51,647 nt of DNA from CAYRGC01 sp964601225. Lineage in GTDB: Bacteria > Patescibacteriota > Gracilibacteria > Peribacterales > Peribacteraceae. The stretch is from NCBI GenBank assembly GCA_964601225.1, contig CAZRMM010000011.1, forward strand, positions 1 through 51,647, written 5' to 3'. A program made the translations under genes and the position numbers. Shown here piece after piece: positions 21,892-35,200 of this stretch. The first letter of the stretch is position 1, and each line of letters opens with the position of its first letter. The notes beneath the pieces were generated by a model. It searched no databases. It saw nothing but the letters and a program-made list of their open reading frames with translations, and had not been told where the DNA came from.

Positions 21892-23337
21892 TTAATGGTT
21901 CTTTTTGCCCTTCTGAGCCAATCGGGAGAGTCCATAGGGGCTTTCCATGAGCCACCGGAAAATCTCACGGGTTTCCATGATACTGCGGGCGGAGACCCAT
22001 TCTCCTTCGTTGTGCGCCTTATTGCCTCGCGGAGGAACGCTGATGACTCCTCCCTGAACGTCCGCAAATGATTGCAAGCCCAAACGGCGTAATATCCAAT
22101 CGTTGTACAAATTTTCGTCCGCAACGGAGAGCCCGGCAGCCGGAACGGCTTCATAGCCCGTCACTTGATGCACCGCGCGGAATATGACAGAGGACAACGG
22201 ATGCTTTTCAGGCTCTCCGTTTTGCTTCAGCGGCATGCAAAACGGTTCATAGGACACGCCGCCGGAATACGGTCGCAGATCGATCGCTACGACTTCGTCC
22301 CACCCTTTCTGCACGCGTATCGATTCAAGATCGGCACGCAATTCCGTGAGCTGCTCCTGATACGTAACTCCAGGACGCGCATGGACGGAAAAATCAAAAG
22401 TAGCATGGTCGGGCCAGCGATCCATGCGCGAGCGCATCGCGCTCCCTTCCCCGCTCTCCCAAATCGGAGGACCCAAGAGCGGATGCTTTTTCTTCTTGGA
22501 TTCGCGTGTGGCAAACCTCTTGCGCAGTTCAATGGACAATTCATCGGCGATATCCTTGGCATTGTGCCGATTCGCCGAATCGGCGAAGTGCCCCTGCTTT
22601 CCCTGATCAAGCGTGATCTCAATCTCAAATTTCTGACGCCCCGGACGCCCGAGCACGACGCGCGGGCGCATATCGTCCTCGCTCGGCTTAACGGAAAGCG
22701 GGCCGATTTCCTGCGAAAGAACGGTCATGATCTTCTCCCGGTACGACCATCGTTTTTCAAGTCCGCGCGCACCGCGGGAATGCCTCTCTTCGTCGGGCGG
22801 AAAGACAAAGTGCACGCAAAGGTCCTGCGGAATGACGACTTCGGCGGCCAGCGCGATCGAGTTATAGACACCAGCCTGCATATCCCAAACGCCGATGCCC
22901 TTGAGACGATCGAGATTTTTTCCGTCCCGCGTCAGTTTCCTCATCAAACTTGTCGACGGCTCAACCGTATCGATATGAGCGGGAACGAGAACATGGTGCC
23001 GGGCTTTACTGGGATCGCCGCGAGTGATAACGAGAGTTTTTAAGAGTAAGCGGGTATCACTGGAACGATCGACGATCACCTCCGACGCGTCGATGTGCTG
23101 GACGGATCCCCAGAGCTCCCGTTCGGCCTGATCATCCGCGACAGAGGCGTTGTTCGTTCTTTCGTAAATCGCACGCGAACGACTTTCGACCGCTTTCGCA
23201 CGACGTTCGCGGTACATCGCCTCCACGAGCACTGTTTTTTTGAGCTGACCGACGGGAGTGTGCGACGGCTGTTCGATCAGGCGCGCAAATTCCTGAAACT
23301 CTTCATCGCCAAAGTGGGGAATACTCTTTTGAGACAT
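21892..23337 (-). CDS. M20/M28-type zinc peptidase or amidohydrolase
   Basis: A 481-residue soluble protein. It has the layout of ArgE/DapE/carboxypeptidase G2-type enzymes: PAHIDTVEPS (first metal His), GIGVWDMQAG (bridging Asp), a DEE motif with following His (PPDEERH), and near the C-terminus GNKAHNEGEW (last metal His and Glu). The central segment (about 240-370), with TFDFSVHARPG, is the lid or dimerisation domain. These enzymes cleave peptides or acyl-amino acids with two zinc ions; the substrate here is unknown. The start at 23337 (MSQKSIPHFG) is preferred over more upstream Met codons that lack family-like sequence. It is divergent from ileS. Confidence 0.75.
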   Translation of the reverse strand: MSQKSIPHFGDEEFQEFARLIEQPSHTPVGQLKKTVLVEAMYRERRAKAVESRSRAIYERTNNASVADDQAERELWGSVQHIDASEVIVDRSSDTRLLLKTLVITRGDPSKARHHVLVPAHIDTVEPSTSLMRKLTRDGKNLDRLKGIGVWDMQAGVYNSIALAAEVVIPQDLCVHFVFPPDEERHSRGARGLEKRWSYREKIMTVLSQEIGPLSVKPSEDDMRPRVVLGRPGRQKFEIEITLDQGKQGHFADSANRHNAKDIADELSIELRKRFATRESKKKKHPLLGPPIWESGEGSAMRSRMDRWPDHATFDFSVHARPGVTYQEQLTELRADLESIRVQKGWDEVVAIDLRPYSGGVSYEPFCMPLKQNGEPEKHPLSSVIFRAVHQVTGYEAVPAAGLSVADENLYNDWILRRLGLQSFADVQGGVISVPPRGNKAHNEGEWVSARSIMETREIFRWLMESPYGLSRLAQKGKKNH

Positions 23338-23540
23338 GCGAGTAAGACACTGTAGCGTCCACGGAACTCTCATAAAAGGGGGATCATTGACTTTCCGTCG
23401 GTCCGACGGCTCAACCGTTCGCTGCCATTTGAAGAATTCCACGAGGGCATGCGTCTGCGATTGTTGTCCCTCGCCGAGATTCCGCGTGAACCGGGCCGCT
23501 GAGGTCTGCTACGCTTTGGCTATCGTCCGCCTTCTTCCTC

Positions 23541-27992
<4,452 letters not shown>

Positions 27993-27998
27993 TGTTCC

Positions 27999-28015
27999 GC
28001 GGGCAGCGAGCCCGC
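27999..28015. repeat. Short GC hairpin after ileS
   Basis: GCGGGC-AGCGA-GCCCGC starts seven bases after the ileS stop. It has no T run, so it may stabilise the mRNA end or be a dispersed palindrome rather than an intrinsic terminator. Confidence 0.6.
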
Positions 28016-28070
28016 TCCTCAAGAGAAGTTTTCCGAGTGGAAGCTTATCCTGAGGCCAGACTCGACCTCG

Positions 28071-28126
28071 CAACTCGCAACTCGCAACTCGCAACTCGCA
28101 ACTCGCAACTCGCAACTCGTCACTCG
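28071..28126. repeat. Eight-unit tandem heptamer array (CAACTCG)
   Basis: Seven perfect CAACTCG units are followed by one TCACTCG. These are the same units as the right arm of the ribE and ileS elements, but with no left arm beside them. It lies in the gap between ileS and the phage-holin-like membrane gene, 15 bases before its ATG. Confidence 0.95.
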
Positions 28127-28140
28127 TAAACCACCACCTC

Positions 28141-28530
28141 ATGTCCCTCCCCACCCGCCTCCTCCTCCAAGTCCTCCTCACAACCCTCCTCCTGTGGTGG
28201 ATGGTCACCACCTTCCCGCAATACGTTGGCATCGGCGGTGGATGGCCGGGATACGCTGTCGTCGCGATCATCCTGGTGCTCCTCAATTTTTTCGTGCGCC
28301 CGATCCTCGACCTGCTTGCGGCACCCGTGAAGTTCGTTGCCGGACTTCTCGGACTCATTATCGTCAACGCCGTATTCCTCTGGATTCTCACATCCATCAC
28401 CGCAAAACTCGATCCCTCTCTCGCTTCCTTCGAGATCCGCGGCGGCGTGCTGGGATGGGTCGTGGTCGCTGTCGTGCTCGGCATAGGCAAGATGCTTATT
28501 CACCTGGTGACGCCGAAGTACAAAAACTGA
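28141..28530 (+). CDS. Small four-helix membrane protein, phage-holin-4/YvlD family
   Basis: A 129-residue protein with four hydrophobic segments (about 6-28, 33-55, 60-85 and 98-122). LNFFVRPILDLLAAPVKF matches the conserved loop of the phage_holin_4_2 (YvlD-like) family. The family is widespread in bacteria, sits in the cytoplasmic membrane and has no firmly known function; the holin name reflects topology only. It starts right after the CAACTCG array and ends 17 bases before the MFS gene, so the two probably share a transcript. Confidence 0.8.
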   Translation: MSLPTRLLLQVLLTTLLLWWMVTTFPQYVGIGGGWPGYAVVAIILVLLNFFVRPILDLLAAPVKFVAGLLGLIIVNAVFLWILTSITAKLDPSLASFEIRGGVLGWVVVAVVLGIGKMLIHLVTPKYKN

Positions 28531-28547
28531 TTTTCCGCCCCCTACAC

Positions 28548-29795
28548 ATGTCGCACAAACGCCACCCGATGCTGCCGCTCTTCCTCACGGTCTTCATCGA
28601 TATGCTCGGCGTCGGCATCGCGATTCCCGTTCTGGCGTCGGTATTTCTCGATCCGGCAAAGAGCGTGCTTCCGGCATCGACGGATCTCGGAACGCGAGCC
28701 ATCCTGTACGGTTTTCTTCTCAGCGCGTATCCGCTTGCACAATTCGTCGGTGCGCCGGTCCTGGGAGCGCTGTCGGATCATCGGGGCCGGAAACCCGTCC
28801 TTCTTCTCTCCTTGCTCGGAACGGCGGCGGGGTATCTGCTGTTCGGCATCGGCATCGTTCTCAAGTCGCTCCCCCTGCTCTTCCTTTCTCGTATTTTGGA
28901 CGGCTTCACGGGGGGGAACATCGCCACCGCTTTCTCGGCAATCGCGGATTTCAGCACGCCGAAACAAAAAGTGAAAAATTTTGGCATTGTCGGCGCCGCA
29001 TTCGGTCTCGGATTCATTCTCGGTCCGTTCATCGGAGGGGAATTGAGCAGCAACGATGTCATTCCCTGGTTTACGTTCGCCACGCCGTTCTTCTTCACCG
29101 CGGCGCTCAGCTTGATCAATACGATCCTCTGCGGAATCTTTCTGCCCGAAACGCTTCGCCGACCCATGGCTACGCCGCTCAGTCCCCTGACCGGCTTCCG
29201 AAATATCGTCACTGCCTTCACGTCGCCTCCCGTGCGCACAATGTTCGCCGTGATATTCCTGCTGACGCTCGGATTTAATTTCTTCACGCAATTCTTCCAG
29301 GTCATCCTTATCGAACGCTTCGCTTTCACCCAGGCAAACACAGGACGACTCTTCGCCTATGTGGGCGTATGGATCGCCGTGACGCAGGGCGTACTTACGA
29401 AACCGGTGGGAAATCGCTTCAAGCCCGATACGATCATCCGCTGGAGCTCTCTGCCGCTCGCAGTGCTTCTCATGAGCCTGGTCCTGCCTCGCTCCAGCCT
29501 GCTCTTCTATCTCATCCTTCCCTTCATCGCCGTTTGCGAAGGACTTCTTGTCCCCAACACCAACGCTGTCATTTCAAACCTAGGAGGCGAAGATGCGCAG
29601 GGGGAAATCATGGGAATCAACCAGTCCGTACAATCGCTCGCTCAGGCGATCCCACCGCTCATCGCCGGCTTTTTGACAGGCATCCACATCGAACTCCCTC
29701 TCTACTGCGCCGGATTTCTCACGCTGATCGGCTTCGGGGTATTTTCGAGATCATTTCGAGATCCAAAGTCGAATGAAATTGTGCATAAAAATTAA
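28548..29795 (+). CDS. MFS transporter, TetA/DHA1-like
   Basis: A 415-residue protein with twelve predicted membrane segments. The loop GALSDHRGRKPVLL between segments 2 and 3 is the MFS motif A (G.LsDr.GRr). The N-terminal LTVFIDMLGVGIAIPVLA and the GGNIATAFSAIADFS segment resemble drug-proton antiporters of the TetA group. GIVGAAFGLGFILGPFIGG is antiporter motif C. It probably exports a small molecule against protons; the substrate is unknown. The start at 28548 has a C-rich leader without a Shine-Dalgarno. The stop is followed by AT-rich sequence to about 29890. Confidence 0.85.
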   Translation: MSHKRHPMLPLFLTVFIDMLGVGIAIPVLASVFLDPAKSVLPASTDLGTRAILYGFLLSAYPLAQFVGAPVLGALSDHRGRKPVLLLSLLGTAAGYLLFGIGIVLKSLPLLFLSRILDGFTGGNIATAFSAIADFSTPKQKVKNFGIVGAAFGLGFILGPFIGGELSSNDVIPWFTFATPFFFTAALSLINTILCGIFLPETLRRPMATPLSPLTGFRNIVTAFTSPPVRTMFAVIFLLTLGFNFFTQFFQVILIERFAFTQANTGRLFAYVGVWIAVTQGVLTKPVGNRFKPDTIIRWSSLPLAVLLMSLVLPRSSLLFYLILPFIAVCEGLLVPNTNAVISNLGGEDAQGEIMGINQSVQSLAQAIPPLIAGFLTGIHIELPLYCAGFLTLIGFGVFSRSFRDPKSNEIVHKN

Positions 29796-29938
29796 TTTTA
29801 GCCCTTTTTATAAAAGAAATGTTTGATCATTTTTTTTATACGAATTTTGTATATTTTTTTTGTTCTCTCCTGTCTTTTTTTCACCGAAATACTCCGAATG
29901 GGTGACGAAAAATTTTGGCCACAGTCGGACAAGAAGGA

Positions 29939-29968
29939 TTTACAGGCTTGCTCCATCGTTGGTATGGT
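29939..29968 (+). promoter_or_regulatory. Promoter candidate before the first small SLH gene
   Basis: TTTACA (29939-29944) and TATGGT (29963-29968) are 18 bases apart. The leader of about 20 bases is nearly all C and T (CCCTCCTGCCTCCCCTCC) up to the ATG at 29994. The rest of the 198-base gap is AT-rich, with TTTTTTTT runs and no clear hairpin terminator. Confidence 0.5.
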
Positions 29969-29993
29969 CCCCCTCCTGCCTCCCCTCCTGCCG

Positions 29994-30803
29994 ATGAACA
30001 TCACACGAATGACTCTTGCCGCATCGACGCTCGTGCTCGGAGCGAGTTTTCTGTGGGCTACGCCCGCTGCCGCGGCTTCTCAAGAAGACATCGATTACGT
30101 TCTGACGCGGGGCGTCATGCATGGGGATGCAAATGGAAATTTTGAGGAAGACAAAGCTGTCACGCGCCTGGAATTCACGCTTGCGGTGGTTCGGGCACTC
30201 TATCCCGATACCGCAACCACGAACTGCTTTCGCAATATCGCCCCCAGTCTTCCGGCTCGGTTCACAAAACTTTTCCGAGACGTCACGGTTGATGAGTCGT
30301 ATGCACCGAGTCTTTGCGTCGCCATAGAATTCGGCCTGGTGAACGGCGATCGAGACGCGGCGTTTCGCCCGTCCGATCCGATCACTGTCGCAGAAGCAAG
30401 CAAAATCATGGCTCATGCCCAAGGATTTACGTATCCCTCTCACGAAACGCCGACCAAGCCCTGGTTTTGGAGTTCCATGGAAGCTCTCCGTCAACGAGGG
30501 GCATTGCCACAGGGGGCCGCCCCCGGCTCTCTATTGGAGCGCGGGGCGATGGCGACGCTGTTTCATGTCCTAAGCGATGCCGAACGATATCCGCCGACCC
30601 GCATCATCGGCCTGCGCGGAACGGAAACGTCGCTCTGCGCGGGTCTCTCGTGCGGGACCGCGTCGAACGGCGGCGGCGTCGCGATGACGACGGTCGGCGG
30701 CGGACGCCGGGCAGAGGAACGCGTTTCGCGCCGCACGCTCCGACGTCAAGTTCGCGAAGCCCGCAAGCAGGCGGTCCCGATTGCCCCGAACCCCAAGTCC
30801 TAA
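29994..30803 (+). CDS. Secreted SLH-domain protein, 269 residues
   Basis: The signal peptide (about 1-28, ending TPAAAA) is followed by two to three S-layer homology-like repeats. DVLTRGV-type MHGDANGNFEEDKAVTRLEF and LVNGDRDAAFRPSDPITVAE are typical, with the DG/DA.F.P..pvt..E pattern. The last 60 residues are Arg- and Gly-rich (GGGRRAEERVSRRTLRR) and unlike SLH sequence, perhaps a nucleic-acid or polymer-binding tail. The start at 29994 is chosen because it gives a proper signal peptide; a longer frame to 29823 lacks one. A second SLH protein begins 34 bases downstream, so the two form a pair. Confidence 0.8.
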   Translation: MNITRMTLAASTLVLGASFLWATPAAAASQEDIDYVLTRGVMHGDANGNFEEDKAVTRLEFTLAVVRALYPDTATTNCFRNIAPSLPARFTKLFRDVTVDESYAPSLCVAIEFGLVNGDRDAAFRPSDPITVAEASKIMAHAQGFTYPSHETPTKPWFWSSMEALRQRGALPQGAAPGSLLERGAMATLFHVLSDAERYPPTRIIGLRGTETSLCAGLSCGTASNGGGVAMTTVGGGRRAEERVSRRTLRRQVREARKQAVPIAPNPKS

Positions 30804-30837
30804 ACTCTTTCCTCTCTCCTCTTTTCCTCCCCTCCCC

Positions 30838-31518
30838 ATGACCCGCCGTCTCTTCTCGACAGCCGTCGTCCTGTCCCTCCTCGTCCCCTCCTTCGCCTCG
30901 GCGAAGATCTGGCCCGACGACTTCCTGCCGATCACCGACCTGCCGTCGGAATCGTCCTCGTCCTCCTCCGAGACATCGATGCCGGGAGTCCCCCCATCGA
31001 CCGACACGTGGGACAACATTGATCCGACGCTTCCCGCCATTCCCACGCCGGTTTCCGCCGGCATCGTGACTCGCATCGACTTCGTCGCCGCAATCGTCAG
31101 CCGCAGCGTGACACAGACGGATCTCGACACCTGTTTCGCCGATCTCGGCGTCGGGAAGTTCCAGTTACTCTTTTCGGATGTGCCGGTGAATCATCCCCGC
31201 GCCAAGGAGCTCTGCGTCGCTCTGAAAAGCGGTCTCGTGCGCGGTTACGCCGACGGCACGTTCCGTCCGAATGACTGGATCACCACGGCGGATGCCTCGG
31301 TACTGCTCGTGAAGATGATGGGTATCCCGGCCAACCCGGTCGCGAAGGGCGAGACGTGGTACGACTCCACTGTCCGCCGCGCCTCCTCGATGGTGGAAGG
31401 CATCCCGCAGACCGGCCGTCTGCCCATCAACGAAAAGGCCATGGGAACGATCATCTGCTCGCTGTACGACGGCGGTTCGGGCTACCTCAACCACCTCGAT
31501 CGTCTCGACTGCCAATAA
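30838..31518 (+). CDS. Secreted SLH-domain protein, 226 residues
   Basis: Signal peptide about residues 1-22 (LFSTAVVLSLLVPSFASA). A Ser-rich, negatively charged linker (about 35-65) is followed by two SLH-type repeats: VSAGIVTRIDFVAAIV... and GLVRGYADGTFRPNDWITTA. It probably binds the cell wall non-covalently. It resembles the preceding protein in order and spacing of its motifs, suggesting duplication. The leader (CCTCTCTCCTCTTTTCCTCC) is pure pyrimidine. A long hairpin and T run end the transcript. Confidence 0.8.
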   Translation: MTRRLFSTAVVLSLLVPSFASAKIWPDDFLPITDLPSESSSSSSETSMPGVPPSTDTWDNIDPTLPAIPTPVSAGIVTRIDFVAAIVSRSVTQTDLDTCFADLGVGKFQLLFSDVPVNHPRAKELCVALKSGLVRGYADGTFRPNDWITTADASVLLVKMMGIPANPVAKGETWYDSTVRRASSMVEGIPQTGRLPINEKAMGTIICSLYDGGSGYLNHLDRLDCQ

Positions 31519-31528
31519 TCCCGTCCCT

Positions 31529-31578
31529 CAATCCTCCTCCGCCGCACGGCCGAGGAGGATTGCATGTGGGCGGTTTTT
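31529..31578 (+). terminator. Terminator after the SLH pair
   Basis: CAATCCTCCTC (31529-31539) pairs perfectly with GAGGAGGATTG (31552-31562). An inner GCCG-CA-CGGC extends the stem. TTTTTT comes ten bases later at 31573-31578, so termination may be partial. Confidence 0.75.
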
Positions 31579-31594
31579 TCGCCAGGCTGTTGCC

Positions 31595-32110
31595 GTGCTC
31601 ACGCAAGACCAATTCCGCAAATTGAGACGCATGGGTCACGTGCGGCGCTTATCGCCGCTTGAGTTCGAATACTTCGGAAAATTCCTCTTGGAATCGCTGG
31701 GGTACCAGCATGTCCAGGTCACGGAAAAGAAGGGGAAGAAAGGATGGGATCGCGGGATCGATATCATCGCCACGTGGGGCGGTGAAAAGGTCTACGGCGA
31801 ATGCAAGAGGTGGAGTGTGCGGGATTCGACAAAGGACATTCTTCCTATCCGCGTCGTGCGAGCGCTCGGCGGCTGTCTTCTTCGCGACGGTGTGGGGCGC
31901 GGCATCGTCATCACGACGCTTCGATCCGACGCCCTCTGCAAAGACGAAGGACAAAAAATGGGAATCGGGATTTTCGGTTCCGACGAAATCATCGCCGCCA
32001 TGAGAACGATCAATCCTTCTTTCGGCGACGACGCCCCCGGCCTGGTAGTGCGTATTCTGCGGGCAATCCTCCGTGTTTTTTGGTTTTTCGCTACCGGAAG
32101 GGAAGATTGA
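31595..32110 (+). CDS. Mrr-like restriction endonuclease-fold protein
   Basis: A 171-residue protein. LSPLEFEYFGKFLLESLGY is the typical N-terminal helix of Mrr-cat domains. GIDIIATWGGEKVYGECKRW carries the PD-(D/E)xK catalytic set: Asp in GIDII, then ECK as ExK. IVITTLRSDALC follows, as in the family. Such domains cleave DNA, often modified DNA, or act in repair. The C-terminus has one hydrophobic segment (VVRILRAILRVFWFFA) that could be membrane-associated. The start is uncertain: GTG at 31595 or ATG at 31631. No methyltransferase partner lies beside it, so a classical restriction system is not supported. Confidence 0.75.
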   Translation: MLTQDQFRKLRRMGHVRRLSPLEFEYFGKFLLESLGYQHVQVTEKKGKKGWDRGIDIIATWGGEKVYGECKRWSVRDSTKDILPIRVVRALGGCLLRDGVGRGIVITTLRSDALCKDEGQKMGIGIFGSDEIIAAMRTINPSFGDDAPGLVVRILRAILRVFWFFATGRED

Positions 32111-32148
32111 CTCCCGCAGCGCCCCGCGCATCCGACCGACGAACAACC

Positions 32149-32177
32149 TGGCCAGGAAGAGGGATTTTTGGTACAAT
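32149..32177 (+). promoter_or_regulatory. Promoter of the 1516-residue surface protein
   Basis: TGGCCA (32149-32154), 17 bases, TACAAT (32172-32177). The leader of about 20 bases leads to ATG at 32204 with no Shine-Dalgarno. Confidence 0.5.
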
Positions 32178-32203
32178 AAGGGGAAACTTTCCAACACAAA
32201 CCT

Positions 32204-35200
32204 ATGGTCCGCACTCTTCGAGCTGCCCCGCTCACCGTCCTGACGCTCTGTCTCGGGATCGGTTCTCTGATCGGCGTGGGCGCGCATTTTGTGGCGCAGG
32301 TCGCCGGATCGCCGCTTGTGATCGAGAACACGGATTCCCGCTTCGCGGTAAGCAACGTCTGGACGGAGATCCGCCCGCAGAACGCGGTGAACAACGAGCA
32401 GGTGTACGCGTACTGGGCCTCCCAAGCGGGTGTTCCCGTGAAGGCAACATGGCGAATGCCGGTGACGCCGGGAACTGCCCATACTTTCTATATCACCTAC
32501 ACTCCGTTCAGCACGGACAAGATGGATACGGGCGCAAAAATTCGTGTTCTTGACGGAAATACAGTGCTCCTGACGAAGACAATCAATCAGAATGTCGTGC
32601 CGTCGGAGAAGCAGCTCCTGGGTCGCGGATGGATCGTCCTCGGCTCGGCAACGCCTATGAGCGGCGAGGTGACGATCGAAAGCACCCCGAGCACGCAGAC
32701 CGTGGCAGCAGGCGCCGTCCTCTATCACGTCGCCGATGCGGTCGCCGTCGAAAAGGGCTCTTCCACGCAGACGTCGAATACCTCTTGCCTAAAGATCGTC
32801 TGCGCGCAATTGCCGGCAGGTTGCACGTACGACAATACTCGTGCCACAAAAGACGCGAACGGATGCGTCGTTGATTGCGGACCAACGGTGTGCCCGCAGA
32901 CCTCCGGCGGAACCATGGACATTGCCGTCACCGTAAAGGACGACCGAACCTCCGGTCGCGCGTTCGTATTCACCATCGCGAACCTCGGCACCACGACCGC
33001 AACGAACGTGAATTTTGCCGCGCAAATTCCTGCAAACAGCGTCACGATCACGATGCCGCAGTCTTCCAACCCCGCTCTCGTCTGCGCGACGTCGGGAACG
33101 CAAATCGTGAAATGTTCCGCGACAAGCATCCCCGGAGGACAGTCGTACACCGTACGATTGTCGTATGCCCCAACGTCGTACTGTTCGCAGGACCAACTGA
33201 CGGGCGCTGCGTTCGCCAACACGGGAATCGATGCGAATCAGCAGAACAACGGCGCAACTCTCGTTGCCAACCCCTGCGTCTGCGGAAACGGAAGTTGCGA
33301 CTACAACGAAACAAACTCGACGTGTCCGAGCGACTGTAAGTCCGCAACGACGAGTCCGGTCTGCGGCAACAAGAAATGTGAGACGAACGAGAATCCCTAC
33401 ACCTGTCCCGCCGACTGCTCCGTCACGTCCGTCTGCGGCAACGGGATCTGCGAGACGAATGAAAATGCATCCTGTCCGAACGATTGCAAAGTCACGGCGA
33501 CGCCGCCGAGTTCCTCCTGTTTTTATCAACCGTCGTGTCCGGCGCCGAATCAGGGCTGCGAGTACGACGTCACGAAAATCAGCAGGGACGCGAATGGCTG
33601 CCCGCTCGACTGCGGCCCTCAGAAATGCGCCACCGCGACGCCGCAGCCCGCACCGTCGACCGGAACCGTTCTCTGCAACATCTCGAACATTCCGTGGACC
33701 GTGCTCATCCCGAGCTCCACGCCGCTCGTCTATCCGCCCGAGCTCCAGCTGGGACTAGGCGGCGGATGGCTGAACATCTACGACGAGATGCAAAAGGGCG
33801 TGCCGCTCGGTAAATGCGGCATCGGTACGTTCACCGATCCGCTCACGAAAGTCTCCGCCACGCGCAGCTATATCGACGTTCCGTGGAAGGTCAACAATGC
33901 GCCGACCGTTATTCGCACGTACTGCCCGTACGGCACGGATTGCGTCAGCGGCTTCTGCCGGAAGTTCTCCGAGGCCACCATGGCCCAGTGCGGCGCGACC
34001 CGAAGCTGGAACTCCGCCTGCACGGACGACCAGGGCATCAACTTCATCTACGCCCCGTCGACCCTCACGAAAGGACCGGACAAAAGCCAGAACAAGTGCG
34101 ACATCGGGGGCAGCCTTATCTCCTACTTCTGCAACAATAAGATCCCGGACGGCAAACACGGCACCGAGCCGTCCGTCGGCGTCTACGTGAGCGGCGGTTG
34201 CCCGTACCAGAACGGCTCCTGGCTCACCTGCGTGAGCGACGCCGCGGGCACGGGCTACTGCGCCAAAGCCGGCAGCACGCCGCCCCCGGTTCCTCCGACC
34301 CCGCCGACACTCCCGCCGACGGCGCCTCCGACGACTCCCCCGACCGCTCCGCCGCCGATGACCCCGGCTCCCACCGCGGAGTACTGCGGTGACGGCAAAG
34401 TACAGACGCAATACGAACAATGCGACGACGGCAACTTCGTGAACGGCGACGGCTGCACGAGCCGATGCTTGAAGGAAGCGGGTTACCAAACGGTCACTCC
34501 CCCGACGACGAGCACCTACAACGTTCCGACGGGACTAATCCTTAGTCCAAATTCTCCAAGCACTGCAGGAACGCAGGACCTCATGGTGAAGGCGACCTTA
34601 CCCCAATCGATGCCGCAAGGTTCCATCGTCCTTACTATTGACGTCTCGAATATCGGTACGAAAACGGCGACGGACGCCAAAGTAGTCGTTTCGACTGGCG
34701 GCCTCCAGGAAACCATGATCGCGAATACCGGAAATTGCACGCAGGTCGGAGCACAGATCGGATGCGGACCTTTTGTACTCGATCCCGGCGCCACCAGGAA
34801 ATTTACCGTCACACTGAAGCCCGCTCAGGGAACTTCCTGCGGAATGACGATACAAGAATCTGCGACAGTCATCACTGCCGTGGCTGAAGCAAACGGTAAC
34901 AACAACTTCTCCGCAGCTTATAGCGAATACCTCTGTCCCGGAACCACTCAGACCGGTACGCATATCTGCGGTGACGGAAAAGTGGAGACCGACTGGGGCG
35001 AAAGTTGCGATGACGGCAACACCACAAACGGCGACGGATGCAGTTCAACCTGCTCGTATGAAACGGCAAAAATCACCTGCGGAGACGGCGCATGTATTGC
35101 TCCGTCGGAAACTGCTCTCAACTGCCCAGCGGACTGCAAGAATATTCCGACAACGGCTCCGAACGTGGTCCCGACTATCATTTCGGGCAGTAGCGCTGCC

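Noticed and set aside
28071..28126. CRISPR array
   Set aside because: The units are seven bases with no spacers and there are no cas genes.
28141..28530. Prophage holin
   Set aside because: The family name is based on topology only; no other phage genes are nearby.
31595..32110. Restriction-modification or defence island around the Mrr-like gene
   Set aside because: No methyltransferase, specificity subunit or other defence gene is adjacent.
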